Notes: a model not told the origin generated them from the sequence alone. 64,000 nt of DNA from Marinobacterium rhizophilum (GCF_024397915.1 NZ_CP073347.1:1674001-1738000); one strand, 5' to 3'; shown: positions 1-7,910, counted from the first letter of the stretch. Program-made: numbers and translations.

Positions 1-144
1 AACACGATCATTCCCGGCGTGCGATTCGTACGAATGGAGGAGCTAGACGCCTGCGAAATGCCGCTCTGGTTCGCCTGGCGCAGTGAAAACGAATCGCCGA
101 CACTTGCCAATATGGTGGCGCTAGTCGAGGAATCGCTCGCTTGA
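1..144 (+). CDS. LysR-type regulator, C-terminal fragment
   Basis: The first 48 codons are open in frame 1 and end at a TGA at 142-144; the gene begins left of the window. The peptide ends with a tryptophan-rich stretch (MPLWFAWRSENESP) and a short helix (LANMVALVEESL), which is how the effector-binding domain of many LysR-type regulators finishes. The DNA-binding half is not visible, so neither target nor effector can be named. The assignment is by resemblance of a short tail only. It is followed by a region without genes before the convergent catA. Confidence 0.5.
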   Translation, partial: NTIIPGVRFVRMEELDACEMPLWFAWRSENESPTLANMVALVEESLA

Positions 145-437
145 AAATTTCAGGTGCGGCTTCAGCCACGGGCAGGGCCGGAACCGACGATGGGAATTTT
201 CGACGAAAGACGCGCCTACAGCCGACCCGACAGCCTCAGACCTTGAAGCCGCCGCAGCGCTTGGAAAAGGCCGGTGACGACTCCGGCAGCCGGCCGTCGA
301 CGGTGTCTCCAGAGTGTCGCTAATTGTAGGGTTCCGAATCGGCGCAGACCAGGCTATAGAGAGGTTCCATGTGCTTTACCGGGATCGATACTGTGCCGAT
401 GACCCTGCGGGGCTCACGCCTGCCAGATGCCAGACAA
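145..437. other. Intergenic region with no supported gene
   Basis: This stretch lies between the end of the LysR fragment and the catA terminator. Short open frames exist on the plus strand, but they lack ribosome-binding sites and recognisable protein character. I see no RNA gene or repeat in it. Confidence 0.6.
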
Positions 438-472
438 CGCAAAAACGGCCGCACCCGAGAGTGCGACCGTTT
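438..472 (-). terminator. Rho-independent terminator after catA
   Basis: Read on the minus strand, a 12-bp stem (AAACGGTCGCAC pairing with a one-mismatch partner) encloses a short loop and is followed by a run of T. It lies about 50 bases downstream of the catA stop codon, so it should end the catBCA transcript. Confidence 0.8.
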
Positions 473-519
473 GAGAGGAGGTGCCGCCGGTACTGGCTGT
501 ACCGGCGGCCAAGCAGGCG

Positions 520-1449
520 TTAGTCCTGCTTGACGCGCGGACGGTTGCTGCGCTGTTCGGCATCAGGTGCCGGTGCCTTCTGCAGCTGGAAGTCGAAATC
601 CAGCTCGGCAAAGGGGCCTTCAATGCCCCGGTCCTTGGCAGCGGAAGCATCGTCGATAAAACGGATATCGCCCACCAGGCCATCGCGGGTGGCATAGGCG
701 AAGTCGTCCCACAGGAACTTGTCGCCGGCCAGGTTGATCTGGGTGGTCAGGTGACGGTGCCCCTTGGCGGACACGAAAAAGTGGATATGCGCCGGGCGCT
801 GGCCGTGACGGCCAAGCTGGTTCAGCACTTCCTGGGTCGTGCCATCCGGCGGGCAGCCGTAACCCGAGGGCACGATGCTGCGTACACGGTAGCGACCCTG
901 GGCGTCGGTGACGATGCGACGGCGCAGGTTGTAGTCGGACTGGGTCGAGTCGAAGTAGGAGTAGGTGCCATTGGAATTGGCGTGCCAGATATCGACCACG
1001 GCACCGGCCACGGGCGCGCCATCGGTATCCAGAATGCGACCCTGCACGAACATCACCTTGCCCGGGTCCGTACCGTCATCCATGCGGGCTTCACCCTCGG
1101 ACAGCGGCGCGCCGGCCACGTACAGCGGGCCTTCGATGGTGCGCGGCGTGCCGCCGGTGTGTCCGGCTGCCTCGTCCTGGGCATCCAGCAGCAGATCGAA
1201 GTAGTGCTCCAGACCCAGGCCCGGTACCAGCAGGCCGGCTTCGCTGCGACTGCCCATGCGGTTGAGGTAATCGACACCTTTCCAGAATTCGTCCTGGGTG
1301 ACTTCCAGGTCTTCAATGATCTTGGCGGCATCATTGATGATGCGCAGGATCAGCTGCTTCATGCGCGGGTTGCCCTGGTCATTGTTGAGGCCTGCGGCCT
1401 TGTTGAACAGGTCCTGCACTTGTTCGGTGTGAGCCAGCTTAATAGTCAT
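520..1449 (-). CDS. catA: Catechol 1,2-dioxygenase
   Basis: An intradiol dioxygenase that cleaves catechol with O2 to cis,cis-muconate, the first step of the catechol branch of the beta-ketoadipate pathway. It is a cytoplasmic non-haem Fe(III) enzyme. The 309-residue length is usual for the family. The iron ligands can be placed at Tyr163 (GTYSYFD), Tyr197 (SGYGCPP), His221 and His223 (PAHIHFF); the Tyr197-His221-His223 spacing matches characterised CatA. An N-terminal helical dimerisation domain precedes the beta-sandwich catalytic domain. It is the last gene of a catB-catC-catA run, 34 bases after catC and followed by a terminator. The operon is presumably induced by muconate through CatR, since an ATAC-N7-GTAT operator lies upstream of catB. 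Confidence 0.96.
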   Translation of the reverse strand: MTIKLAHTEQVQDLFNKAAGLNNDQGNPRMKQLILRIINDAAKIIEDLEVTQDEFWKGVDYLNRMGSRSEAGLLVPGLGLEHYFDLLLDAQDEAAGHTGGTPRTIEGPLYVAGAPLSEGEARMDDGTDPGKVMFVQGRILDTDGAPVAGAVVDIWHANSNGTYSYFDSTQSDYNLRRRIVTDAQGRYRVRSIVPSGYGCPPDGTTQEVLNQLGRHGQRPAHIHFFVSAKGHRHLTTQINLAGDKFLWDDFAYATRDGLVGDIRFIDDASAAKDRGIEGPFAELDFDFQLQKAPAPDAEQRSNRPRVKQD

Positions 1450-1483
1450 GTTCTCTTCCTCACTTCTTATTTATGTCGGCGAA

Positions 1484-1774
1484 TCAACGGTCATCAGCAT
1501 GGATGGACGAAGCGTGACGGCACAACGCATCGACCTCGATATCCATATAGGGAAACAACGGCAGCTGCATCAGGATGTCGTGCAGTTCCTGGGTACTGTC
1601 GACATCAAACAGGCTGTAGTTGGCGTACTGCCCGGCAATGCGCCAGAGGTGGCGCCATTTGCCTTCGTGCTGCAGGCGCTGCGCCAGGGCCTTTTCTTCT
1701 GCCTTGATCTGTTCGGCCCGGGCAGGGTCCATGTCCAGGGGGATATTGACGGTCATTTTTACGTGAAACAGCAT
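1484..1774 (-). CDS. catC: Muconolactone delta-isomerase
   Basis: A small enzyme of 96 residues that isomerises muconolactone to beta-ketoadipate enol-lactone. The family forms a decamer of ferredoxin-like subunits. The N-terminus (MLFHVKMTVNIPLDMDP) and the Glu/Lys-rich helix (AEEKALAQRLQ) are typical of CatC, as is the length. It sits between catB (23-base gap) and catA (34-base gap), the classic catBCA arrangement, so it is almost certainly co-transcribed with them. Nothing in it looks altered. Confidence 0.95.
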   Translation of the reverse strand: MLFHVKMTVNIPLDMDPARAEQIKAEEKALAQRLQHEGKWRHLWRIAGQYANYSLFDVDSTQELHDILMQLPLFPYMDIEVDALCRHASSIHADDR

Positions 1775-1797
1775 TGCAGCAGCTCCTTGGAAACAGG

Positions 1798-2919
1798 TTA
1801 CTTGCGACTGAAGAACGCCAGACGTTCTTCATCGAGGGTCAGGCCGATACCCGGTGTACGGGGTACTTCAAGCTGGAAGTCACGGTAAACCGGCGCTTCG
1901 GTGACGATGTCTTCGGTCAGCAGCAGCGGGCCGAACAGCTCGGTGTGCCAGGTCAGCTTTTTCAGGGTCACAAAGGCATGGGCAGCGGCCAGCGAACCGA
2001 CACTGCCCTCCAGCATGGTGGCACCGTAGAGGCCGATGCCGGCGGCCTCGGCAATGGCCGCGGTGCGCAGTACCGCCCGCGGGCCACCGTTCTTGGCGAT
2101 CTTGAGGGCAAACACCGAGGCGGCACCCTCGGCCGCCAGGTTAAAGGCATCCTCGACACACTCGATGGACTCGTCCGCCATGATCGGCGCCGGGCTACGC
2201 TGGTTCAGACGTACCTGGCCGCTGCGGTTGTTGCGCGAGATCGGCTGTTCGATCAGGTCGATACCATTATCGCCGAGCTCCCGGCAGGCGCGGATCGCCA
2301 CGGCCTCGTCCCAGGCCTGGTTGACGTCGACGCGCACCGAGCCACGGTCCCCCAGCGCCTTCTTGATGGCAATAACATGCTTGAGGTCGCGACTCACCTC
2401 ATTGGCACCGATTTTTAGCTTGAACAGCCGGTGGCGGCGGATGTCCAGCATCTGTTCGGCTTCGGCAATGTCCTTCGCGGTATCGCCACTGGCCAGGGTC
2501 CAGGCCACTTCCAGCGAATCGCGTACGCGCCCCCCCAGCAACTCGCTCACCGGCAGACCCAGGCGTTTGCCCTGGGCATCCAGCAACGCGGTTTCGATAC
2601 CGGACTTGGCGAAGGTATTACCCTTGATGCTGCGATCCAGCCGCTGCATCGCGGCGTTGACATTGCTGCCATCCTGCCCGATCAGCAACGGGGCAAAGAA
2701 GCGGTCAATATTGGTCTTCATGCTATCCGGGCTTTCGTTGCCGTAGGCCAGGCCACCGATGGTGGTCGCCTCACCGATGCCTTCGATGCCATCGGCGCTG
2801 CGGATGCGCACGATCACCAGGGTCTGGCGCTGCATGGTATGCATGGCCAGCTGGTGCGGCCTTATGGTTGGCAGATCAACGATGATGGTCTTAATCGACT
2901 CGATCGCGCTCGAAATCAT
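1798..2919 (-). CDS. catB: Muconate cycloisomerase
   Basis: Catalyses cycloisomerisation of cis,cis-muconate to muconolactone. It belongs to the enolase superfamily. Visible catalytic elements are the KLK motif (FKLKIGA), metal ligands in DVNQAWDE, LIEQPI and ADESIE, and the second-barrel-half lysine in ALKIAKNGG. I chose the ATG at 2919, giving 373 residues and the usual CatB start (MISSAIESIKTIIVDLPT); an in-frame upstream ATG at 2985 would add 22 residues with no similarity to the family. First gene of the catBCA operon, divergent from catR, with a LysR-type operator in the 132-base gap. Confidence 0.95.
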   Translation of the reverse strand: MISSAIESIKTIIVDLPTIRPHQLAMHTMQRQTLVIVRIRSADGIEGIGEATTIGGLAYGNESPDSMKTNIDRFFAPLLIGQDGSNVNAAMQRLDRSIKGNTFAKSGIETALLDAQGKRLGLPVSELLGGRVRDSLEVAWTLASGDTAKDIAEAEQMLDIRRHRLFKLKIGANEVSRDLKHVIAIKKALGDRGSVRVDVNQAWDEAVAIRACRELGDNGIDLIEQPISRNNRSGQVRLNQRSPAPIMADESIECVEDAFNLAAEGAASVFALKIAKNGGPRAVLRTAAIAEAAGIGLYGATMLEGSVGSLAAAHAFVTLKKLTWHTELFGPLLLTEDIVTEAPVYRDFQLEVPRTPGIGLTLDEERLAFFSRK

Positions 2920-3005
2920 GTTTATACCCACTCGGTTCTGTACGTGCTGAAACCGATACTGAACCGAAAAGCCGACCAGCTCCAATATTGAATTTGTCTG
3001 ATACT

Positions 3006-3020
3006 ATACTCACCAGGTAT
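3006..3020. promoter_or_regulatory. CatR-type LysR operator (ATAC-N7-GTAT)
   Basis: The sequence ATACTCACCAGGTAT is an exact ATAC-N7-GTAT inverted repeat between the divergent catB and catR starts. This is the recognition-site form known for CatR/ClcR-class regulators (T-N11-A within a dyad). Its place, 32 bases before the catR ATG and 87 before catB, fits both autoregulation and activation of catBCA. Confidence 0.8.
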
Positions 3021-3051
3021 CGTTACTGACACTCAACATCCTGGAGTCCCA

Positions 3052-3942
3052 ATGGAACTGCGTCACCTGCGTTACTTCCAGGCACTGGCTCAAACCCTCA
3101 ATTTCACCCGTGCCGCCGAGATGCTACATATCGCCCAGCCGCCCCTGAGCCGCCAGATCCAGCAGCTCGAAGAGGAACTCGGGGTGACGCTGATCGAACG
3201 CACCAGGCCGCTGCGTCTCACCGAGGCCGGCCGCTTCTTTCACGAACATTCCAGCGCCCTGCTGGAGCAGCTTGAGAAGGTCTGCAACAATACCCAGCGC
3301 ATTGGTCAGGGCCGCAAGCGCTGGATGGGCATCGGTTTTGCGCCCTCCACCCTGTACGGCGTACTGCCGCAGCTGATCGGGCGCCTGCGCGGTGACGAGG
3401 GCATCGAGCTGGGTCTGAGCGAAATGACCACCGTGCAGCAGGTCGAGGCGCTCAAGGCCGGTCGTATCGACATCGGCTTTGGCCGTATTCATATCGCCGA
3501 TCCTGCCATACAACAGCAGGTGCTCACCGCCGACCCGCTGGTTGCCGCCCTTCCCGCCGGACACCCGTTAGCAGGCAAGACGGTCAGCCTTGCGGATCTG
3601 GCCCGCGAGCCCTTCGTGCTCTATCCCGGTAACCCGCGCCCAAGCTACGCCGATCATGTACTGGAGCTGTTTGCCCGCCACAGCCTGCGCATCGAGGTGG
3701 TGCAGTGGACCCATGAAATGCAGACCGCCATTGGCCTGGTCGCCGCCGGCATCGGCGTCACCCTGGTGCCCGCAGCCGTGCAGCAACAGCACCGCCAGGA
3801 TGTGAACTACATCCCGTTGCAGGAGCAAGATGCCACCTCCCCCATCGTTCTCAGCCTGCGGGCGAGCGACAGCTCACCCCTGGTAATGCATTGCAGGGCC
3901 CTGATCGAGGAATACCTGCCGGCTGATGCGACTAAGGCCTGA
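3052..3942 (+). CDS. catR: LysR-type activator of the cat operon
   Basis: A 296-residue LysR-type transcriptional regulator with an N-terminal winged helix-turn-helix (residues about 1-60, LNFTRAAEMLHIAQPPLSRQIQ) and a C-terminal periplasmic-binding-like effector domain. The N-terminal sequence MELRHLRYF is characteristic of the CatR/BenM/CatM branch, whose members sense cis,cis-muconate. A GGAG ribosome-binding site precedes the ATG. It is divergent from catBCA across a gap carrying an ATAC-N7-GTAT operator, which strongly supports the CatR role. A sibling such as BenM cannot be excluded without a tree, but no ben genes are present here. Confidence 0.9.
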   Translation: MELRHLRYFQALAQTLNFTRAAEMLHIAQPPLSRQIQQLEEELGVTLIERTRPLRLTEAGRFFHEHSSALLEQLEKVCNNTQRIGQGRKRWMGIGFAPSTLYGVLPQLIGRLRGDEGIELGLSEMTTVQQVEALKAGRIDIGFGRIHIADPAIQQQVLTADPLVAALPAGHPLAGKTVSLADLAREPFVLYPGNPRPSYADHVLELFARHSLRIEVVQWTHEMQTAIGLVAAGIGVTLVPAAVQQQHRQDVNYIPLQEQDATSPIVLSLRASDSSPLVMHCRALIEEYLPADATKA

Positions 3943-4018
3943 GCACGGCCGGGAAGCGACGTCGGGAGGTACTGCGCCAGCAAGCCTGAATTACAGTTCG
4001 GCACTGTTAGCAGGGTGT

Positions 4019-4041
4019 TGAAAAGCGCCAGCGCTTTTTTT
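4019..4041 (+). terminator. Terminator downstream of catR
   Basis: The stem AAAAGCGC / GCGCTTTT with a two-base CA centre continues into a run of T, the form of a plus-strand intrinsic terminator. It lies about 80 bases after the catR stop. Confidence 0.6.
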
Positions 4042-4163
4042 GACATTGAGCGCAGTAGTTGCCGCGAATGAAGGCCGGGAGGAGCTTGAGTATACCGGGC
4101 AGTGCCGGTTGGACCGGCTGCGCCGGCCTCCCCTCGCACGACACCATTGCGCACTTGACCTGT

Positions 4164-4214
4164 ATGCCGAGCCCGCACGACAGAGCCCTTGGGCTGATGT
4201 CGTGCGGGGGGCAT
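4164..4214. repeat. 51-bp composite inverted repeat
   Basis: Three nested stems fall in register: ATGCC (4164-4168) with GGCAT (4210-4214); an 11-bp perfect arm CCCGCACGACA (4172-4182) with TGTCGTGCGGG (4198-4208); and AGCCC (4184-4188) with GGGCT (4191-4195) around a TT loop. There is no T-run on either side, so it is not a standard terminator. It may be a REP-like element or an RNA-stabilising hairpin. Confidence 0.6.
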
Positions 4215-4287
4215 GGACAAGCTATCGACGCACGGGGCCGCCTCAGGGTACGCGGTATTCCCCGCAGACATTTTCCTCAGGGGCCCC

Positions 4288-4704
4288 TCAGTCAGCGGTT
4301 GTGGCCACAGCCGCTTTGCGGGAAAGCGTCCAGGTATCGTAATCACGCAGCAGAAACAGCGCCAAGCAGGCCGCCAGCATCGGCCAGGCCGCGAAGAACA
4401 GCAGATTGTCGAACGGTTGCAGGTACTTGCCAAACGATGCCAGCGTCGAAACTGTGTGCAGAGCCAGGATGATGCCGTAGGTCCAGGTTTTCAGCAGCCC
4501 CGCCACGAAGGCCAGCACCAGAACCAGCTGAGCCACGCCAATCACGTAAAAAACATTTTCCCCCAGCCCGGCCAAGCCAAAGAACACATCGAAGACCTTT
4601 GCGGCATGTTCAGGGCGGAGCAACTTGTCCAGGGACCAGAACAGAAACACGGAAAAGATACCCAGTCTGAGCATCAGCAGGGCAAGAGATAGCTGTTTTG
4701 GCAC
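4288..4704 (-). CDS. DoxX-like integral membrane protein
   Basis: A 138-residue protein with about four hydrophobic segments (around residues 8-25, 45-65, 72-92 and 100-120) and a short charged tail, which resembles the small DoxX/DUF family of inner-membrane proteins. The molecular activity of most members is unknown, though some are linked to thiol or sulfur redox at the membrane. It is a lone gene. A perfect 16-bp palindrome lies just upstream, so expression is probably controlled by a dimeric repressor. The next gene upstream (glsA) is far enough away for an independent promoter. Family assignment is by general pattern only. Confidence 0.6.
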   Translation of the reverse strand: MPKQLSLALLMLRLGIFSVFLFWSLDKLLRPEHAAKVFDVFFGLAGLGENVFYVIGVAQLVLVLAFVAGLLKTWTYGIILALHTVSTLASFGKYLQPFDNLLFFAAWPMLAACLALFLLRDYDTWTLSRKAAVATTAD

Positions 4705-5124
4705 GTTGTTCTCCTTCGGTTATTTTGAACGATCGTTCAAGTGACTACCGGAGTGAAGCAGGGTTCCCGAAATGTATAACGAAGCAGCAGTATTTTTTAA
4801 CAAACGGCCTTGATCCAGGCACTCTGGGTGCTTTGGTTTCAGCGCAGCCGATCCCGCTGCCTGGCGGCGATGACCTCCATTTGCCACAGCTTGGCACTCC
4901 CGCCCTGGTCCGGCGTGCAACGCGCATGGCTGCGGATTAGCTGAATACAGACCCAGACCCTTTCGCCCCGGCGACAGCCCTGCGTGAGGATAGAGACGAC
5001 GAGTGACATTGGTATCAAGGCGGCAGCGTGAAGAACAGTAGTGGCGTCAGCGCCGGGCGGGTGTGGCAAGTTCTATAAGGTAACCGTTAACGCCGTACTG
5101 GCCCTGCAGAGTTTCCACTGCCTG
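4705..5124. other. Intergenic region upstream of the doxX-like gene
   Basis: A 420-base gap between two leftward genes. It contains the palindrome at 4725-4740 next to the doxX-like start and must also contain the end of the glsA transcript. I see no convincing T-tailed hairpin and no coding frame with a ribosome-binding site. Confidence 0.5.
4725..4740. promoter_or_regulatory. 16-bp perfect palindrome, TetR-type operator candidate
   Basis: TTGAACGATCGTTCAA is perfectly self-complementary and begins 21 bases upstream of the ATG of the DoxX-like gene. A gap-free palindrome of this length and position is typical of operators for TetR-family repressors. No tetR gene is within the window, so the cognate regulator must lie elsewhere. 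Confidence 0.6.
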
Positions 5125-6045
5125 TTAGTGTCCGAACACCGACCAGCCGGTTTTATGCACCAGCATTTCCAGTGCTTCGGTGCCGAGCTTGCTGTTGCCG
5201 ATATGATCCAGCCCCGGCGACCAGACCGCGATAGAGCCCTTGCCCGGCGCAATGGCCAGAATGCCGCCGCCGACACCGCTTTTGCCCGGCAGGCCCACAC
5301 GGTAGGCGAACTCGCCGGAACCGTCGTAATGACCGCACATCATCATCAGGGAGTTGATGCGCCGTGCCCGTTGCGCCGATACCACCCGCACGCCGGTGCT
5401 CGGGTTAACGCCATCGGCCACCAGGAACAGGCCCGCCTGGGCCAGCTGTTCACAGGTCATGGAAATGGAGCAGTGATGGAAGTAGGTGCCCAGCACCTTG
5501 TCCACCGGGTGTTTGAGGCGGCCGAACGAGGCCATGAAGTGCGCCAGGGAGGCGTTGCGGTCGCCGGTTTTCAGTTCCGAACGCGCCACCGTTTCGTCAA
5601 TGCCGATAGAAGAATCATTGGCGATAAAGCGCACGAACTGCAGGATTTCCGCCAGGGTTTCCCGGGGCTGGTGCCCCATCATGATGGCATCAACAATGGC
5701 GATGGCACCGGCATTGATAAACGGATTGCGCGGTTTGCCGTTCTCGTGTTCGAGCTGCACGATGGAATTGAACGGATCCCCCGAGGGTTCGCGACCCACC
5801 CGCGACCAGACCGCATCGCCCAGTTTTCCGAGCGCAATGGTCAGCGTAAACACCTTGGAAATGCTCTGGACCGAGAACAGCGTGCTCGCACTGCCGGCAC
5901 TGAATGTACGCCCATCCGCCAGCGCCACGCTGATGCCAAACTGCTGCGCATCCACGGTGGCCAGCTCCGGTATGTACTGCGCCACGGTGCCCCTGTCCTC
6001 ACGGGCAAGCAGCTCGGCGGTAATGTCGTCCAGGATATCCTGCAT
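5125..6045 (-). CDS. glsA: Glutaminase
   Basis: Hydrolyses L-glutamine to glutamate and ammonia; cytoplasmic, beta-lactamase-like fold. Length 306 is typical for bacterial GlsA. The nucleophile/base pair Ser61-x-x-Lys64 is present (SVQSISKVF), as are the conserved EPSGDPFNSI, NPFINAGAIA and PGKSGVGGGI stretches that line the active site. It stands alone between a DoxX-like gene and ridA, all leftward, with a 50-base gap after ridA, so it may be co-transcribed with ridA. Family members support glutamate supply or acid tolerance; nothing here decides which. Confidence 0.93.
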   Translation of the reverse strand: MQDILDDITAELLAREDRGTVAQYIPELATVDAQQFGISVALADGRTFSAGSASTLFSVQSISKVFTLTIALGKLGDAVWSRVGREPSGDPFNSIVQLEHENGKPRNPFINAGAIAIVDAIMMGHQPRETLAEILQFVRFIANDSSIGIDETVARSELKTGDRNASLAHFMASFGRLKHPVDKVLGTYFHHCSISMTCEQLAQAGLFLVADGVNPSTGVRVVSAQRARRINSLMMMCGHYDGSGEFAYRVGLPGKSGVGGGILAIAPGKGSIAVWSPGLDHIGNSKLGTEALEMLVHKTGWSVFGH

Positions 6046-6095
6046 GGGGGCTCCGGTGATGCTCTGAATAAGGCTAAGGAAAGCGGACTGCCTGC

Positions 6096-6446
6096 TCAGG
6101 CAGCCGCGGCAACAAAGGCGATTTCCACCAGCAATTCAGGACGTGCCAGCTCTGCCTTGACGCAGGCACGGCTCGGCGCACAACCGGCGGGCAACCAGGC
6201 CTCCCAGGCTTCGTTCAGCCCCGCGACATGGGCGAAATCCGTTACGTAGATGGTCACGGACAGGATGCGCGACTTGTCACTGCCCACGCTGGCCAGAGAG
6301 GCCTCGGCCTGCTCGAATATCTGCCGGGCCTGGCCGACGATATCGGCGCTGGTGTCCCCTTCGGCGACTTCCACGAAATGGGCAATACCGTTATAGACAG
6401 TAGCGTCCGACCAGCGCGGACAGGGATTGATGCGTTTAATATCCAC
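6096..6446 (-). CDS. RidA-family enamine/imine deaminase
   Basis: A 116-residue Rid/YjgF/UK114 protein. Family members hydrolyse reactive enamine/imine intermediates formed by PLP enzymes. The conserved arginine is in PSRACVK, and the glutamate in VEIAFVA completes the usual active-site pair. I chose a GTG start at 6446: AGGA lies seven bases upstream and the protein then begins VDIKRINPCPRWSDA, the normal RidA N-terminus. The open frame extends to 6551, but that part resembles nothing. The sequence places it in a Rid subfamily other than the archetypal RidA. It is 50 bases upstream of glsA in the same direction. Confidence 0.85.
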   Translation of the reverse strand: MDIKRINPCPRWSDATVYNGIAHFVEVAEGDTSADIVGQARQIFEQAEASLASVGSDKSRILSVTIYVTDFAHVAGLNEAWEAWLPAGCAPSRACVKAELARPELLVEIAFVAAAA

Positions 6447-6766
6447 AGAAAAATCCTGACACTTAGATGATTGAATCAGGCCGGAATAATAGCGGATTAC
6501 CGGGGGCGCAGTAAGGGTGAATACATGGGCAAGGCAAAAGGCGCAAGGCATCGTTTAAATCAGAGGGGACAGCATGTCCAGAGGCACTATCACGTCTGCT
6601 GGGGCCGGCACGGCACGGTTTATGAGTGACGGGTATCACGGAGGCTCCCGGGCATCACTCAGAGGGCCGGAGCAATCCTCACAACTGCCGGCTTCTGCGA
6701 GCTGCAGAAAACCACTACAATGCGCGCCTTTCAGCATCCAGCAGCACACCTATCGCGGGACAGGCA
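6447..6766. other. Divergent promoter region, ridA / trmK-like
   Basis: 320 bases between divergent genes without a supported gene. A candidate plus-strand promoter ends near 6721. No dyad or RNA structure stands out. Confidence 0.5.
6693..6721 (+). promoter_or_regulatory. Candidate sigma-70 promoter of the trmK-like gene
   Basis: A TACAAT -10 box at 6716-6721 follows a weak TTCTGC -35 at 17-base spacing. Transcription would begin near 6728, downstream of an in-frame ATG at 6626, which argues that the protein starts at 6767 instead. Confidence 0.5.
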
Positions 6767-7507
6767 TTGAGCATCACACTTGGCAAGCGGCTGGCAAAAA
6801 TTGAATCCATGGTCACGGCGGGTTATGACCATATCTGGGATTGCTGTTGCGACCATGGTCTGCTGGGCGCGCAATTGCTGACACGCCAGGCTGCGCCCTG
6901 CATTCACTTCGTGGACCGGGTACCTGCGCTTATGGGCGACCTGGAACAAAAGCTGCTACGGTTTTGCCCGCTACAGCCAACCCAACTTCCAACGCCGCCC
7001 TCGGTGCAGGCACCGATAAAAGGGTCATCAGAGTGGCACCTGCACTGCCTGGACGTTGCCACACTGCCCCTGCAGCAGCATGCCGGCAGGCACCTGGTGA
7101 TTATCGCAGGCGTGGGTGGGGACCTGATGATACAGCTCGTCAGTGCCATTCATAGCGCGCATCCCACGGCGGATATCGACTTCCTGCTCTGCCCTGTGCA
7201 TCACCAGTTTGCCCTGCGCCAGCAGCTGATCCGGCTGGGTTTCGGCTTGCGTAACGAAGCCCTGGTGGAAGAGAATCGGCGCTGCTACGAAATCCTGCTG
7301 CTCTGTACCCCTGCAGCCAGATGCCAGGCTGCAGATAGCATTAGCCCTGTAGGCAATCAGCTCTGGCGTGCAGCCAGCGCCACAGAGACGAAGATCGCCT
7401 CTGATTACCTGGACAAAACTCTCAGGCACTATAAACGCATACAGCAGGGCAACAAGGCCGATGTGCAGCATATTATTCGGGCATACCAGGCTGTGACGGT
7501 TGCCTGA
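6767..7507 (+). CDS. TrmK-like tRNA (adenine-N1) methyltransferase
   Basis: A class I SAM-dependent methyltransferase resembling the COG2384/TrmK family, whose characterised member methylates N1 of A22 in tRNA. The typical start LGKRLAKIE is followed by the modified SAM motif YDHIWDCCCDHGLLG. A later acidic/aromatic block (VIIAGVGGDLMIQLV) and LLCPVHHQFALRQQL match the family layout. I chose a TTG start at 6767 (246 residues, with a purine-rich GGGACAGG upstream) because an upstream ATG at 6626 adds 47 residues without family character and lies before the promoter. An alternative ATG is at 6809. Divergent from ridA; single gene. Confidence 0.75.
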   Translation: MSITLGKRLAKIESMVTAGYDHIWDCCCDHGLLGAQLLTRQAAPCIHFVDRVPALMGDLEQKLLRFCPLQPTQLPTPPSVQAPIKGSSEWHLHCLDVATLPLQQHAGRHLVIIAGVGGDLMIQLVSAIHSAHPTADIDFLLCPVHHQFALRQQLIRLGFGLRNEALVEENRRCYEILLLCTPAARCQAADSISPVGNQLWRAASATETKIASDYLDKTLRHYKRIQQGNKADVQHIIRAYQAVTVA

Positions 7508-7910
7508 CCCAAAAAAGGGCAAGAATTTATCCGCCCCTGTTATTGAATGACCCTGCCTGCCAGGCCATAAGCTATGCGTTATATTAACCTGACTGGCCAA
7601 TAGGTTCGCCCTCCCTATTTGCCAGTTATGTATAGGAAGTACGGTGTGCCGCGTACGCAGGGATGCGTATACGGGGTCACCCCCCACTTTTCACCATTGA
7701 AGAATGGGCGCCCGTGCGTGGACCTGCTGGATTCTCTCGGGTGAAGGGATGGGGTTCGCATTGGGCCATCCTTTTCAAAGGAAGGCCAATGATGAAACAT
7801 CCCTGTTTCATGCATTAACCCGGGTTAATAACATCGGACCATAAAGACAATTTTTCGCGGCACCGGGCATTTACACAACGCCTGAACTAGTAATAAATAT
7901 AACGTTGCCT
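7508..7910. other. Intergenic region filled with small hairpins
   Basis: 403 bases between convergent genes. Instead of one terminator it holds a succession of perfect short hairpins and palindromes between 7654 and 7829 (listed separately). A 66-codon minus-strand open frame crosses it (7615-7815) but lacks a ribosome-binding site and overlaps the repeats, so I do not call it a gene. Confidence 0.6.
7654..7829. repeat. Array of hairpins and palindromes
   Basis: Direct reading gives: TACGCA-GGGA-TGCGTA (7654-7669); CCATT-GAAG-AATGG (7694-7707); GGCC-A-TCCTTT with AAAGGA-A-GGCC (7764-7787); ATGAAACA-TCCC-TGTTTCAT (7792-7811); and the 16-bp palindrome ATTAACCCGGGTTAAT (7814-7829). Such density is far above background in a window this GC-rich. 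It may be a structured RNA, a composite intergenic repeat or a degenerate mobile element end. Confidence 0.6.

Larger units (their letters stand above)
3943..4287. other. Intergenic region with terminator and long hairpin
   Basis: Between the convergent catR and doxX-like genes there is no supported gene. It holds a terminator-like hairpin at 4021-4040 and a strong composite inverted repeat at 4164-4214, both listed separately. The short open frames here have no protein character. Confidence 0.6.

Noticed and set aside
141..523. Short plus-strand open frames between the LysR fragment and catA
   Set aside because: They lack ribosome-binding sites, overlap the catA terminator and show no protein character.
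481..1707. Plus-strand open frame of 408 codons
   Set aside because: It is antisense to catA and catC, both of which have clear catalytic motifs.
6626..6766. N-terminal extension of the TrmK-like protein from an ATG at 6626
   Set aside because: A promoter -10 box lies at 6716-6721, downstream of that ATG, and the extra residues do not resemble the family.
7615..7815. Minus-strand open frame of 66 codons
   Set aside because: It crosses several perfect hairpins, has no ribosome-binding site and no family character, so it is more likely an accident of the repeat region.
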